Assembly: GCF_004362805.1 (NCBI RefSeq)
Contig: NZ_SNYF01000009.1
Location: forward strand, 124,001-188,000
DNA length: 64,000 bases
Direction of reading: 5' to 3'
Source: Algoriphagus boseongensis
GTDB lineage: Bacteria > Bacteroidota > Bacteroidia > Cytophagales > Cyclobacteriaceae
The stretch's first letter is position 1, and the number at the start of each line of letters is the position of its first letter. This document shows positions 1 through 9,763 of the stretch, piece by piece. Below the pieces are notes generated by a model, which saw nothing but the letters and a program-made list of their open reading frames with translations, ran no database searches and had not been told where the DNA came from. The position numbers were made by a program, and so were the translations under genes.

Positions 1-1105
1 TAGCACCTGCCTGACGGAAAGCGTTTGGAGCGAGCATGTTGATCTGAGGAGTGAAGGTTAATGGAGGTCCATCAGGATCATTTGCTTCTGCAGAAATGTC
101 AATCAATCTGGTTCCATTGGAAGCAAACTGAGGTCCTACCAAGAAGCTTCTTCTACGAACATCTGTCGCATCATAGCTATTGTAGAATTCTTCCAAAGAT
201 GCATATCCGTTCCAAGGCTGTTCCTGCAAGTTGAAAGTTTGCTGGCTCAGGTAATGAAGAGTCATTTGAGGAAGGTTAAATCCACCAGCGTTATTCTGAT
301 CGTAAGGAAGAGTCAGGATGTTTTCGGTAGATCCGCTGTTTCTCTCTGAGAAGTTTGCGAAGTAGTTAGAAGAAAGAGAATACTTTCCGCTATTGATTAC
401 TGCATCAGCAGCAGCTTCAGCTTCAGCCCACTTTGGAGTACCAGTGTAAACACCGGCATTCAGGTAAAGCTTAGCCAACATAGCTTGTGCAGTCATCTTG
501 TTGATTGTAGACTTCAAGCTGGTTTCTGGAAGCAAAGCGATATTATCCTTGATAGACTTCTCGATGAAAGCAAATACTTCAGCTCTTGTAGCATTGGTTG
601 GATTTCCACCAGTGGTAGTTTCATCGATGATTGGAACATTACCAAAGCTGTCGATCAACCACATGTAAACCAAAGCTCTCAAAACTTTCAATTCAGCATT
701 CAAGGAAGCTACGTCTGGATACTGGATCAACAAGTTATTGATTTCACCGACTGCACTGTAGCAATAAGCCCAAGAGTTGTTGAATGATTCTTCAGAAGCA
801 TTCCAAGTGTGCTTGTGCATTCTTATCCACTGACCACCATCTTCCCAGTCAGCACCTTTCTGTGGAATAGCCATTTCGTCGGAAGAAACTTCCTGAATGG
901 ACCAAATACTGTTATGACCTCCCCAAGAACCAACGATTCTGGAGTAAGCTGAAGCCTTAAGCACGTTAACCAAGTTGGGATTATTGCTATTGGCTATATC
1001 CTCTGCTGTCACCCCATCAAGAACCTCTTGCTCCAACTCCTGACATGCTCCAATGGCAAATACCAATGGAAGCATTAAGCAGATTTTATTAAATGATTTT
1101 AACAT
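1..1105 (-). CDS. SusD/RagB family nutrient-binding outer membrane lipoprotein (partial, runs off the window)
   Basis: Translating the minus strand from the ATG at 1103-1105 gives an open frame of 368 codons to the window edge, so the C-terminus is missing. Residues 1-20 form a lipoprotein signal ending in a lipobox (AIGAC, Cys21). The body shows SusD-type alpha-helical TPR character, with motifs such as ALVYMWLIDSFG and MTAQAMLAKLYLNAG. SusD proteins sit on the outer surface and cap a SusC transporter, binding glycans or other oligomers. The gene follows susC by 19 bases on the same strand, the standard SusC-SusD order. The substrate cannot be read from the sequence. Confidence 0.92.
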   Translation of the reverse strand, partial: MLKSFNKICLMLPLVFAIGACQELEQEVLDGVTAEDIANSNNPNLVNVLKASAYSRIVGSWGGHNSIWSIQEVSSDEMAIPQKGADWEDGGQWIRMHKHTWNASEESFNNSWAYCYSAVGEINNLLIQYPDVASLNAELKVLRALVYMWLIDSFGNVPIIDETTTGGNPTNATRAEVFAFIEKSIKDNIALLPETSLKSTINKMTAQAMLAKLYLNAGVYTGTPKWAEAEAAADAVINSGKYSLSSNYFANFSERNSGSTENILTLPYDQNNAGGFNLPQMTLHYLSQQTFNLQEQPWNGYASLEEFYNSYDATDVRRRSFLVGPQFASNGTRLIDISAEANDPDGPPLTFTPQINMLAPNAFRQAGA

Positions 1106-1124
1106 ATCTGTATGATTTAACTTG

Positions 1125-4118
1125 TTATTTAAAGTTTACAGTTACACCCAAAGTGAATGAACGGGTCTGGAAGTAAGTATTTCTACGCTCGATACCCGGA
1201 GAAAGTGCCGAAGTAAAGGCGTCACCGTTTTCTGAGTCATTAGTTCTTACCTCAGGATCGATACCTGTATAATTTGTAATCGTAAATAGATTTTGAGCCG
1301 CTAAGTATACTCTTAAAGAACCCAAATTTGGTGAATTGGTTTTAATATTATAACCCAATTCCATGTTGTCCAATCTGACGAATGAAGCGTCTTCAACATA
1401 AGAGCTGTTGAATGTAGGGCTTGAAGTAACCAATGGGTTGGTTGGAGTCTTGTCTGTGATTACAGAGTTCCAAGTGTTTGATCCTGGGTCGCCGTTTTCA
1501 TAGAAACCTCTGTATGAGTTATACAAATCGTGACCCCATGCACCTCTGAAGAAGAAGTTCAAGTTCCACTGACCCCACATCAAGCTGTTAGCAAAACCGA
1601 ATTCACCTTTAGGCAAACCGTTACCTAGCTTTTCAAATTCGTTAGGGTCTGTAGTTGAAAGAATATACTGACCGCTTTCAGTCAAACCATTCAATCTTGG
1701 ACCATAGATATCACCCAAATTTTGGCCTACTCTGTTGTAGATGATTGGGTTGTTATTTTGACCAGGAGCTCCTGGAGTTGCAAATCTCAATTCTTCGAAT
1801 CCTAATTCACCATTTGACAAGCTTTCAATAGTTGTTTTGTCATAGATAGTGAAGTTTACAGTTGGAGACCACTTAAGGGCACCTTTACCGATTTGATTTA
1901 CTGAGGTTACGAATTCAAAACCAGCAGCTCTCAAGTCAGCCAAGTTTACCCAGGTAGAACCTGCAGTGTTAAATCTTCCTGGATCAAATGGGTTTGGAGC
2001 ACCAGCTGCTACAGGTACGTTGAACAACAAGTCAGAAATATTTCTGGTGTAGTAGTCCACGCTACCGGTGATTTTTCCATTCAATAATCCGAAATCAACC
2101 CCTACGTTGAATTCTTTTTTGGTTTCCCACTTCAAATCCTTGTTAGGGTTAGAGAATTGGTTGATACCAACAAAGATGTCACTCTGAGTCAATGGATCAC
2201 CATCCAAATCAATTCTGTTACCGTTTCCGAATACACCCAAAGCCAAGGTTGGAGATGGAGGTAGGTTACCGGTAACACCGTAAGAAACTCTTGGCTTGAA
2301 TTGGTTGAAAACCCCCATGTCAAAAATCTGAGTGAAGTCAGAACCTACAGAAAATGCCGGGAATACACCTGTTTGGTTATTTGCACCGAAACCAGAGTAT
2401 GTTTCAGCTCTTACTGAAGCAGAAACGAAGAAGGTATTGTCCCAGTTGAAATTAGCTCTACCAAAAGCAGAATTCAACTGATCTTGGTTTGCAAATGACG
2501 AAACGTCTGTGTTGTTACCTACTCGGATAGCACCTGCTCCTAGGTTATTCCATCCAAGATCAAATAGATATTGACGTACTCTTGCGTTAAATCCTTGGTT
2601 GGTTGTATACTGTAATCCAAAACCACCCAAAAGGGTCATGTTCAATTTGTCTGAAAGATCTGTTTCGTATCTCAAAGTAGATTCGAAAATTCTTTGCTTT
2701 CTATCAAAAGTATTTCTCTGGGCTGAACCTGTAGCACCGATACCTACTTGGAAATCTTGCAAAGACCAGAAAGCACCTGAAAGAGTATTTCTTCTATCCT
2801 GAGAATACTGAGCTGACAAAGTTAAATTTGGAAGGATATCGAATTCTGCTCTGTAAGAAACCAATGCAGTTTTAGTCTCACCGATAAATTTTTGCTGTCT
2901 TGCCAAAGCAACTGGATTGTAGAAATCGAATAGATCTCTTTGGAAGTAACCACCGAATCGATTGATTGCAGATTCAGTATCTTCAAATACTGGAGCTGTT
3001 GGATTATAAATAGTGGCATATCTAAATGCAGCACCATTGATGTCCTCAGAATCCACATTGGTAAATGACAAGTTTACATTCAATCTCAAGCGATTGTTCA
3101 AAGCACCTTGAGCTAGGTTTAATCTTGTATTCAATCTTTCATTCCCAACTCCGTTTACAATACCGTTATTGTCACGGTAGTTTACAGAAGCCATGTAGTT
3201 TGAGTTTCCAAAGCTGCCAGAAACGCTGGCGTTGGTTGTGAATGACAATGCATCGTCGATCAATTCGTCTCTCCAGTCAGTATCGCTTCCGAAATCAGTT
3301 CCACCTCTAGCTACAAATTCTTCAGCAGAAAGAACAGGAATCAAGTTAGTTGCCTGATCAAGAGTTGTGAACGAGTTAATGTTCACATTGGTAGTTCCTT
3401 CTTTGCTTCCTTTTTTAGTAGTGGTGATCAAAATTACACCAGAAGAACCTCTGGCACCGTAGATCGCAGCTGCAGAACCATCTTTCAATACATCGATAGA
3501 CTGGATGTCATTTGGATCGACGTTTTCAAGTGAAGCACCAATCACACCGTCCAATACGATCAATGGAGATGAGTTAGCGCCGAAAGTGGACAAACCTCTC
3601 AAACGAACATTGAATCCGCTGTTAGGGCTACCACCTGGTCTGGTAATCGATAGACCGGCAACTTTACCCTGAAGCAATTGAGCAGGGTTGGTTACATTAC
3701 CTCTGTTGAAGTCTTCAGGCTTTACACCTACCACTGCAGAAGTAATTTCTTTCTTGTCCTGAGATCCATAACCAATTACAACTGCCTCTTCCAAGCTCTG
3801 GATATCTTCTTCCAGCCTGATAGTGATAGATGATTGGTTTCCGATTTCCACTTCTTGGTTCAAATAACCAACGAAGGAAATCACAAGAACTTGGTCGCCA
3901 GCTTGAAGCGGAAGTGTAAACTTACCGTCCAAATCAGTGGCTGTGCCTCGGGTGGTACCTTTTACCAGTACAGTGGCACCCGGAACAGGGTCTCCAAGTC
4001 TAGCATCCAGGACAGTACCTGAGATGGATCGACTTTGGGCGTTGGCTACTGCGATCGTGCCTATCATCAGCACTACTGCAAGCATCAACGACTTGAGTTT
4101 GGGTAAATAATTTCTCAT
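1125..4118 (-). CDS. SusC/RagA family TonB-linked outer membrane transporter
   Basis: This 997-residue protein imports a substrate bound by its SusD partner, using TonB energy. The start chosen is the ATG at 4118, because it begins a clear signal peptide (MRNYLPKLKSLMLAVVLMIG, cleavage near ANA27). A longer frame opens 96 bases upstream but adds a charged non-signal stretch. After the signal come a carboxypeptidase-regulatory-like domain (about residues 30-110), the SusC signature region around VVIGYG, a plug domain ending in the motif AAAIYGARGSSGVILITT, and a long beta-barrel ending in VNFK. The downstream neighbour is susD. A LacI-type palindrome and a TAnnTTTG element lie upstream. It is complete and its family is certain; its substrate is unknown. 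Confidence 0.95.
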   Translation of the reverse strand: MRNYLPKLKSLMLAVVLMIGTIAVANAQSRSISGTVLDARLGDPVPGATVLVKGTTRGTATDLDGKFTLPLQAGDQVLVISFVGYLNQEVEIGNQSSITIRLEEDIQSLEEAVVIGYGSQDKKEITSAVVGVKPEDFNRGNVTNPAQLLQGKVAGLSITRPGGSPNSGFNVRLRGLSTFGANSSPLIVLDGVIGASLENVDPNDIQSIDVLKDGSAAAIYGARGSSGVILITTTKKGSKEGTTNVNINSFTTLDQATNLIPVLSAEEFVARGGTDFGSDTDWRDELIDDALSFTTNASVSGSFGNSNYMASVNYRDNNGIVNGVGNERLNTRLNLAQGALNNRLRLNVNLSFTNVDSEDINGAAFRYATIYNPTAPVFEDTESAINRFGGYFQRDLFDFYNPVALARQQKFIGETKTALVSYRAEFDILPNLTLSAQYSQDRRNTLSGAFWSLQDFQVGIGATGSAQRNTFDRKQRIFESTLRYETDLSDKLNMTLLGGFGLQYTTNQGFNARVRQYLFDLGWNNLGAGAIRVGNNTDVSSFANQDQLNSAFGRANFNWDNTFFVSASVRAETYSGFGANNQTGVFPAFSVGSDFTQIFDMGVFNQFKPRVSYGVTGNLPPSPTLALGVFGNGNRIDLDGDPLTQSDIFVGINQFSNPNKDLKWETKKEFNVGVDFGLLNGKITGSVDYYTRNISDLLFNVPVAAGAPNPFDPGRFNTAGSTWVNLADLRAAGFEFVTSVNQIGKGALKWSPTVNFTIYDKTTIESLSNGELGFEELRFATPGAPGQNNNPIIYNRVGQNLGDIYGPRLNGLTESGQYILSTTDPNEFEKLGNGLPKGEFGFANSLMWGQWNLNFFFRGAWGHDLYNSYRGFYENGDPGSNTWNSVITDKTPTNPLVTSSPTFNSSYVEDASFVRLDNMELGYNIKTNSPNLGSLRVYLAAQNLFTITNYTGIDPEVRTNDSENGDAFTSALSPGIERRNTYFQTRSFTLGVTVNFK

Positions 4119-4168
4119 AGGGTTTTTTGTTTTTAGAAAAAAGCGAAATAGGTATGAGTACTTAATTT

Positions 4169-4176
4169 CAAACCTA
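4169..4176 (-). promoter_or_regulatory. Putative -7 element of the susC-susD promoter
   Basis: Read on the minus strand this is TAGGTTTG, an exact match to the Bacteroidota TAnnTTTG element, about 50 bases before the chosen susC start. The -33 side is weak: the nearest TTG-like site is about 25 bases away rather than 19. The match and position support it; use in the cell is inferred. Confidence 0.5.
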
Positions 4177-4309
4177 AAGTCTGGGAATAATTTTAATTTT
4201 GCAATTCTTAACAATTGCCTTATTTGCCCCCTGAAATTTCTATCATTAACAGAATAATGTTTATTTTAACAATTAGTTAATATTATGTTTGTTTTGTTAT
4301 TTAGAAATC

Positions 4310-4329
4310 AATGGAAAACGTTTTCCATT
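4310..4329. promoter_or_regulatory. Perfect palindrome resembling a LacI-family operator
   Basis: The 20 bases AATGGAAAACGTTTTCCATT are their own reverse complement. A central CG flanked by A-tracts and T-tracts is the usual layout of LacI/GalR/CcpA-family sites. It lies 192 bases upstream of the susC start and about 130 bases upstream of its -7 element, a position that suits an activator or a looping repressor. No LacI-family gene is present in the window, so the regulator is unidentified. Confidence 0.6.
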
Positions 4330-4621
4330 TAAACAATCTTAAAAAAATCAAATTTTATTAATTAATTGAAAATTTTGGCTTTTTAGAAAAAGTGCCCCCT
4401 TTGCTCAAATTGGACATTTTTAAATTTTTTAAGAAAGTACTGATGTATCAGGGCATTTATCGATGAAGTTTTTCGTTCTATTTTCAGTCTATTGCGTATA
4501 AGAATAAATAGCAGAAGTGTTAAATAACTCTTATTTAACTTTTTTTCATTTATTCGATTGGGCGATGCAACTGAAAAAAGCGAAACTGCGTCTTCGTTTT
4601 ATAACTTATAAGATTCCTTTC

Positions 4622-7282
4622 ATGAATTTTTGTCCGAAAGTTTCAAGGCTTATTTTTCTTTTTTGGATGCTTTTCCCAATCGTTTCTTTTTCCCAAGGAA
4701 TAAAAGGAAAAGTGACCACCAATGAGGGAGAACCTCTGGCTTTTGCGTCTATCTATATCCGAAACTTGGAGGATGGAGTGCCCACAAATCAAGTTGGGGA
4801 ATATGAATACCGTCTGAAACCCGGATTGTATGACGTTTTGGTTCAATTTCTAGGCTATAAATCCCAGATTCAAACTGTAGAAATTCAGGAGGAATGGATC
4901 ACCTTGAATTTCGCATTAGAACCCCAGGTTTTTTCCCTCAGTGAAGTGGAAGTAAAAGCCGGTGCTGAGGATCCTGCACTTACGATCATGAGGAAGGCCA
5001 TAGCCAAGGCAAAATATCACCGCCTCCAGCTTCAGGAATATTCCATGACTGTCTACTTGAAAGGCACAGGTCAACTTACAGATGCTCCTTTTTTCCTCAG
5101 GAAAAAATTGGAAGAGGAAGGCATGAAGCTCAATGAGGCTTATACTTCAGAATCTGTGTCCAGAATTACTTTTTCCTTGCCCGATAAGGTTGAAGAAAAA
5201 GTTATTTCCATCCGGACTAATGGGGACAACCAAGGAACTTCTCCTGCTCCCTACATCCAAACCTCATTTTATCAAGACCAAATCAACGGGATTGTTTCCC
5301 CTTTATCCCGATATGCTTTTCAATACTACCAATTCAAATACGAGGGAAGTTTTTTTGATCAGGGGGTAATGGTTAGCAAAATCAAAGTGACACCCAGATC
5401 AAGAGGGGAGCAGGTTTTCGAAGGATACATATATATAATAGAAGATCTTTGGGCCATCTACAGCTTGGACTTGAAGACTTCCCTTTTGGGTTTTCAGATT
5501 ACAGCCAAACAAAATTATGCACCGGTAGGCCAAAACGTTTGGATGCCTTTGACCCATACGTATTCCTTTGGAGGAAAAATCTTCGGATTTGAAGGGGAGT
5601 TCAATTACTTGGCCTCTACCAGGGAATACCAAATCAAATTGAACCAGGATTTAGCCCAAGTTCCTGAAATCATTGACGAAAAAGTGCAGGAAATTCCGAA
5701 AGAGGCCTTGAAAGTAGATAAATCACTTTCTGCCTTGGAACAGTTGGCGACGGAAGAACCAAAGACTCGAAAAGAATACCGGAAGCTGATCAACCAATAC
5801 GAGAAGGAAATGCTTCAGGAAGAGCAAAAGGAGGCAAAAGATCCCGTGGTTTCAGAGCGTAATTATAGCGTGGATTCCTTAGCCAAGAAGCGAGATTTGG
5901 CCTATTGGGATAGCATCAGGCCAGTTCCTTTGACTTTGAAGGAAGTGGAAGGATATAAGCGGGATGATAGTCTTGCCACCATCGAGGCAGCAAAAGTTAG
6001 TGAGGTGGATTCCGTCGCCAAAAAGGCAAGAAGAAAATACCAGCCAATGGATTTCCTCACAGGACAGAATTTCAGTTTTGGAAAAGGTGTTACCATCGGT
6101 TTTGATCAAAATCTTACCAAGTTTTCATTCAATACGGTGGAGGGCTGGAAGCTAGGGTTGGGAATGTATTACCGGAAATTCTCAGAAGTCAAACTTGCGG
6201 ATAGCGTCAATACCATTCGGAAAAGTTTCAATATCCGGCCGGAGGTTAGGTATGGGTTTTCCAGCAAGCAATTTTATGGTAAAGTAAACTTAAGGTGGTC
6301 TCATACTCAGCCTACCTCCGGACAAACTTGGGGAGTAGAAGGGGGGAGATATATTTTTCAGTTTAATGAGGGAGACCCCATCAATGAGCAAGTCAATGCC
6401 CTTTACTCACTTTTGTTTAGAAGGAATTACATGAAACTGTATGAGCAGGATTATCTTAAAGCCTATTGGTTTCACCGAGTCAATTATGGGTTTACGTATA
6501 GACTTTCTTTCCTAAGGGCTAATCGAAAAGAGCTTTTCAATAATTCAAACTATAGTTTTTATAACAAACCTGAAAGAGAATACACTTTAAATAGACCGGA
6601 AAATGTGGAATCTACAGAGGATACCTTTTCTGATCATCAGATCGCAAAAATCAGCGCCTCTATCGAGTGGAGGCCGGGGTTAACTTATAGCATTCGAAAT
6701 GGTAGGAAATCCCCTAATTTCTCCAGATCCCCCTTGATTACCTTTGGATACCAAAAAGCAATTCCAAGTCTGGTTAATTCAGCAAACGCCTCAGATTTTG
6801 ATCTGATTGAATTGGGGATAGAACACGACTGGTCCTTTGGAGTGAGCGGTAAGTTTGATTTTAAAGTAAATGCAGGAACCTTCCTGAATAATAGAAATGT
6901 CTACTTCCCGGACTTCAAACATTTTGGTGGCAATAGGACCATATTTTCAAATTTCGGACCTGCATCCAATTACCGCCTGATGGATTATTACCAATACAGC
7001 ACTTCAACCTCTTTCGTTTCTGGGATTGCACACTATCAGTTTAGAAAATTCCTTTTCACGCAACTGCCTATGCTGAGATTCTCAGGCTTGAGGGAGAATA
7101 TTTTTGTGAATTATCTAAAAACAGAGAACTCTCCTCACTATACTGAGATTGGTTATTCTTTGGATAATCTCTTCCGATTCTTCCGGGTAGAATTTGGAGT
7201 AGCCTTTGAAAATGGAAATTATCTCCGTACAGGCCCTTTATTTGGCATAGCCACCTTTATTAATGTGAACTTTGAGGATTAG
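4622..7282 (+). CDS. DUF5686 / carboxypeptidase-like regulatory domain outer membrane protein
   Basis: This 886-residue protein starts at the ATG at 4622, where a signal peptide begins (MNFCPKVSRLIFLFWMLF, cleavage near SFSQ). An in-frame ATG at 4517 would add 35 residues that do not look like a signal. Residues about 26-110 form a carboxypeptidase-regulatory-like beta-sandwich (GKVTTNEGEPLAFASIYI, then FLGYKSQ). The rest matches the DUF5686 style: a conserved helical linker (IMRKAIAKAKYHR), a charged middle around residues 380-480, and an aromatic-rich C-terminal barrel ending in NVNFED. The family is common in Bacteroidota and has no firm function. The gene converges on the DUF5916 gene with a 16-base gap. 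Confidence 0.85.
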   Translation: MNFCPKVSRLIFLFWMLFPIVSFSQGIKGKVTTNEGEPLAFASIYIRNLEDGVPTNQVGEYEYRLKPGLYDVLVQFLGYKSQIQTVEIQEEWITLNFALEPQVFSLSEVEVKAGAEDPALTIMRKAIAKAKYHRLQLQEYSMTVYLKGTGQLTDAPFFLRKKLEEEGMKLNEAYTSESVSRITFSLPDKVEEKVISIRTNGDNQGTSPAPYIQTSFYQDQINGIVSPLSRYAFQYYQFKYEGSFFDQGVMVSKIKVTPRSRGEQVFEGYIYIIEDLWAIYSLDLKTSLLGFQITAKQNYAPVGQNVWMPLTHTYSFGGKIFGFEGEFNYLASTREYQIKLNQDLAQVPEIIDEKVQEIPKEALKVDKSLSALEQLATEEPKTRKEYRKLINQYEKEMLQEEQKEAKDPVVSERNYSVDSLAKKRDLAYWDSIRPVPLTLKEVEGYKRDDSLATIEAAKVSEVDSVAKKARRKYQPMDFLTGQNFSFGKGVTIGFDQNLTKFSFNTVEGWKLGLGMYYRKFSEVKLADSVNTIRKSFNIRPEVRYGFSSKQFYGKVNLRWSHTQPTSGQTWGVEGGRYIFQFNEGDPINEQVNALYSLLFRRNYMKLYEQDYLKAYWFHRVNYGFTYRLSFLRANRKELFNNSNYSFYNKPEREYTLNRPENVESTEDTFSDHQIAKISASIEWRPGLTYSIRNGRKSPNFSRSPLITFGYQKAIPSLVNSANASDFDLIELGIEHDWSFGVSGKFDFKVNAGTFLNNRNVYFPDFKHFGGNRTIFSNFGPASNYRLMDYYQYSTSTSFVSGIAHYQFRKFLFTQLPMLRFSGLRENIFVNYLKTENSPHYTEIGYSLDNLFRFFRVEFGVAFENGNYLRTGPLFGIATFINVNFED

Positions 7283-7298
7283 CGCTTAAAGCTAAGCA

Positions 7299-9515
7299 TC
7301 ACAAGTTTAGCCAATAGGTCATTTTAAAGACAATTGCCCGTGATTTAGAGCCTCCAAATTCGATAAACCCATCCGGATTCATTTCCGCCAAGTAGTTATC
7401 CGTGTATACCAAGAAAATATCAGACACAGGAGCAAATCTCCACTGAAGCCTGGAGTTGATGTTTACATTATCAATCTGACTATTGTATTGGACGAAGGTC
7501 GTCCAAAAAAGCTCTTTACTGAAAGTGAAGTCGAATCGGGGTCCAATTAAAAATAGGTTGGAACTATTATATGGCTTTGGCAGTCTGATTCGATTGTAGG
7601 CAAAATCTATACTGGTAAAACCTAGGGGCTGATATCTCCATTGAACACCCCCTTCTAAATTGATTCTTGTCCCGTTAAAATATTGACCGGATCGAGTGCT
7701 TAGGTTAAATGAAACCTTCTTTCTCTCGTCAGACTCATATCTGGCTATGAAAAGATTATTTGTGTATTCTGTATTTGCAGGTAATCGTAGCCCACCTGTT
7801 CCACTCGGGTCAAAGCCGTTGAATAGGTAAGTGTATTGTCGTCTCAAACGAAGAGAAAACCGGGCAGATGATTTCCAATTGATATCGTAAAGAAAATTCA
7901 TGTCCCAATCCAGAAAGCCGTAGGTATCATTGCCGACGATATCGAAATCTAAACCTGGGCCGTGGCGCTGAACTCCTCCACTGGAAGGAAAGATACTCCT
8001 TCGGTAAGTCATGGCTAGTTGTTGAATATCAGTTCTTCTGACAAATCCAACTTCCGGAACATAGTTTGCTCCAACCGCCTGAGCCCTCATGTCCAAGGAC
8101 CATTTGGGAACGCTATATTGTAGTTCTATCCCAGCCGCAAAGGCACTATCGACTTTGGCCTGGTTGATATTTTGGTGGTAAAAAAACTTACCGGTAATCC
8201 GATTGTCTTCAGAGGCCAAATTATAATCCACCCCAAAAGTCCTATCCCATTCATTGTATAAGCTATCGGAATACTCTTTCGGGTTTTGGAAAGTCTGTTT
8301 GTTCACTAAAAAAGCTGAGATATTGGATCTGGCAAAAACCTTTTGCTGAAGCGAAACCATGGAATAGTTATAGGAAGGTAAACCTGCAGTCTGATCATCT
8401 GCCACCTGCATGCTTAGGACACCCACTCTCAAATTGTCATTTGCCTTTCCACTAATCCTTGCTCCAAATGGAATGGTTGATTCTATGTTTTGACCGGTAC
8501 TTTCGTCTCTGGAAACCCCTATTCTTCTACTAAAAAAAGGTCGGGTTCCTCTATTCCCGTAATTGGAAAATAAATCAGCATTTTCCAGGAAAAACTGTCT
8601 TCGCTCTGGGAAGAAAATTTCGAATCTGTCCAAGTTGGTGACCTGCTGGTCCACTTCTACCTGAGAAAAATCCGGATTGACGGTTAGGTCTAAATTCAAT
8701 CCCGGGGTGATTCCATATTTCACATCAAACCCAGCGCTCAGCCCAGATTTGGTTTCCGTATTGGCTTCAAAATTGGTGCTCGAATTACCAGAAATGTAAG
8801 GGATGACAGAAAGATTCTTGCCTCCTTTTTTGGTGGGTTCTTCCCAATTCCCCACCCACAGAGAAGCAAGATTAAACAGCGTGAAATTTCTTGGTATTGG
8901 AGCCCAAGTGGATCTTTCTGCACTTTCACTGTCTATTCGGTAGAAATTGATATTCCATTCAGTCTGCCCCTCATTAAACCGAAGTGTATTGAAAGGAATG
9001 GCCATTTCGGCTACCCAATAACCTTCATATTGGCGCGCTTCTCCTTTCCAAACATTGTCCCAGTCAAGACTAAAGGAACTTTCCCCTGTTCCTCCATTGA
9101 CCACTAACCCTTCTCTTTGGACTCCAAAGGGATTGATTCCAAAGGTGAAAGCATTGGTCCTGTCTTGAAAGGTATCGAAGATGACCGTAAAATTGTCGTT
9201 TGCTGATCCTCTGAAATCTCTACGCAAGGATGGAGTGACGTACTCCTTTTCCTTCTTATCACTGTACATCACACCGAGGATGTATATATTCTTATCGTCG
9301 AATAGGACTTTGGCCACGGATTGATTGACTGCTAGTGAGGAGTCAAATGGGAAATACTGCATCCAATTGAAAGCGGAGTCAGCAATCGCCCATTCCTCAT
9401 CAATCACCCCGTCAATTTCGATGGGTTTATTTACTCTTTTGAATTGAATATCCTGGGCAGAAATGCTGTCAAAAACAAAACTTAAACCTAGGATCAATAG
9501 AATTTTCCGTAGCAT
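7299..9515 (-). CDS. DUF5916 family protein: CBM9-like domain plus outer membrane beta-barrel
   Basis: The 738-residue product has a signal peptide (MLRKILLILGLSFVFDSISA). Next comes a carbohydrate-binding-family-9-like domain at about residues 25-235, recognisable from IEIDGVIDEEWAIAD, the FDTFQDRTNAFTFGINPFG segment and WVAEMAIPFNTLRF. Residues from about 240 to the C-terminal WLNL are a predicted beta-barrel containing FFPERRQFFLENADLF, typical of DUF5916. Members are outer-membrane proteins of Bacteroidota with unproven roles; ligand binding by the CBM9-like part is inferred from family resemblance. The gene stands alone on the minus strand and converges with the DUF5686 gene. Confidence 0.85.
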   Translation of the reverse strand: MLRKILLILGLSFVFDSISAQDIQFKRVNKPIEIDGVIDEEWAIADSAFNWMQYFPFDSSLAVNQSVAKVLFDDKNIYILGVMYSDKKEKEYVTPSLRRDFRGSANDNFTVIFDTFQDRTNAFTFGINPFGVQREGLVVNGGTGESSFSLDWDNVWKGEARQYEGYWVAEMAIPFNTLRFNEGQTEWNINFYRIDSESAERSTWAPIPRNFTLFNLASLWVGNWEEPTKKGGKNLSVIPYISGNSSTNFEANTETKSGLSAGFDVKYGITPGLNLDLTVNPDFSQVEVDQQVTNLDRFEIFFPERRQFFLENADLFSNYGNRGTRPFFSRRIGVSRDESTGQNIESTIPFGARISGKANDNLRVGVLSMQVADDQTAGLPSYNYSMVSLQQKVFARSNISAFLVNKQTFQNPKEYSDSLYNEWDRTFGVDYNLASEDNRITGKFFYHQNINQAKVDSAFAAGIELQYSVPKWSLDMRAQAVGANYVPEVGFVRRTDIQQLAMTYRRSIFPSSGGVQRHGPGLDFDIVGNDTYGFLDWDMNFLYDINWKSSARFSLRLRRQYTYLFNGFDPSGTGGLRLPANTEYTNNLFIARYESDERKKVSFNLSTRSGQYFNGTRINLEGGVQWRYQPLGFTSIDFAYNRIRLPKPYNSSNLFLIGPRFDFTFSKELFWTTFVQYNSQIDNVNINSRLQWRFAPVSDIFLVYTDNYLAEMNPDGFIEFGGSKSRAIVFKMTYWLNL

Positions 9516-9519
9516 GGTT

Positions 9520-9527
9520 CAAAATTA
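9520..9527 (-). promoter_or_regulatory. Possible -7 element directly before the DUF5916 gene
   Basis: The minus strand reads TAATTTTG, an exact TAnnTTTG match, but only 4 bases separate it from the ATG. If used, the transcript would be leaderless or start inside the gene. The -33 position (TTCC) is poor. An 8-base-pair hairpin (TCCCATCC, loop, GGATGGGA; 9529-9549) lies immediately upstream. Confidence 0.3.
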
Positions 9528-9714
9528 ATCCCATCCAAAGTGGATGGGAACGGTATTTTTACTAGCGGTCTGAAATAATCTTTCCTGCCTAATCAACTTG
9601 CATAATCCAAAACAGTTTAAGCTGGAGATTTCTTATGAAATTGAATTTTAAAAATTACTGATTTCTTAATCTAGTATTACTGGTTTTCGGAAGAATTAAA
9701 AGATTGGAAAATGA

Positions 9715-9743
9715 CAACAAAAAAGCCCGGAAATTCCGGGCTT
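9715..9743 (-). terminator. Rho-independent terminator of pyrH-frr
   Basis: On the minus strand a GC-rich hairpin (AAGCCCGGAA pairing with TTCCGGGCTT, minimal loop) is followed by a run of six Ts. It begins about 20 bases after the frr stop codon. Confidence 0.9.
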
Positions 9744-9763
9744 CAATTTGGATCTAGGTAAAA

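Larger units (their letters stand above)
4119..4621. other. Divergent intergenic region between susC and the DUF5686 gene
   Basis: This AT-rich stretch of about 500 bases separates two divergent genes. It contains a perfect 20-base palindrome and a susC-directed -7 element, listed separately. No RNA gene or convincing small coding frame was seen. The plus-strand promoter for the DUF5686 gene could not be placed: the nearest match, TAACTTTT at 4536-4543, lacks the final G and a -33 partner. Confidence 0.6.

Noticed and set aside
485..787. Plus-strand open frame of 100 codons inside the SusD fragment
   Set aside because: The opposite strand encodes a clear SusD protein through the whole region, so this frame is a shadow.
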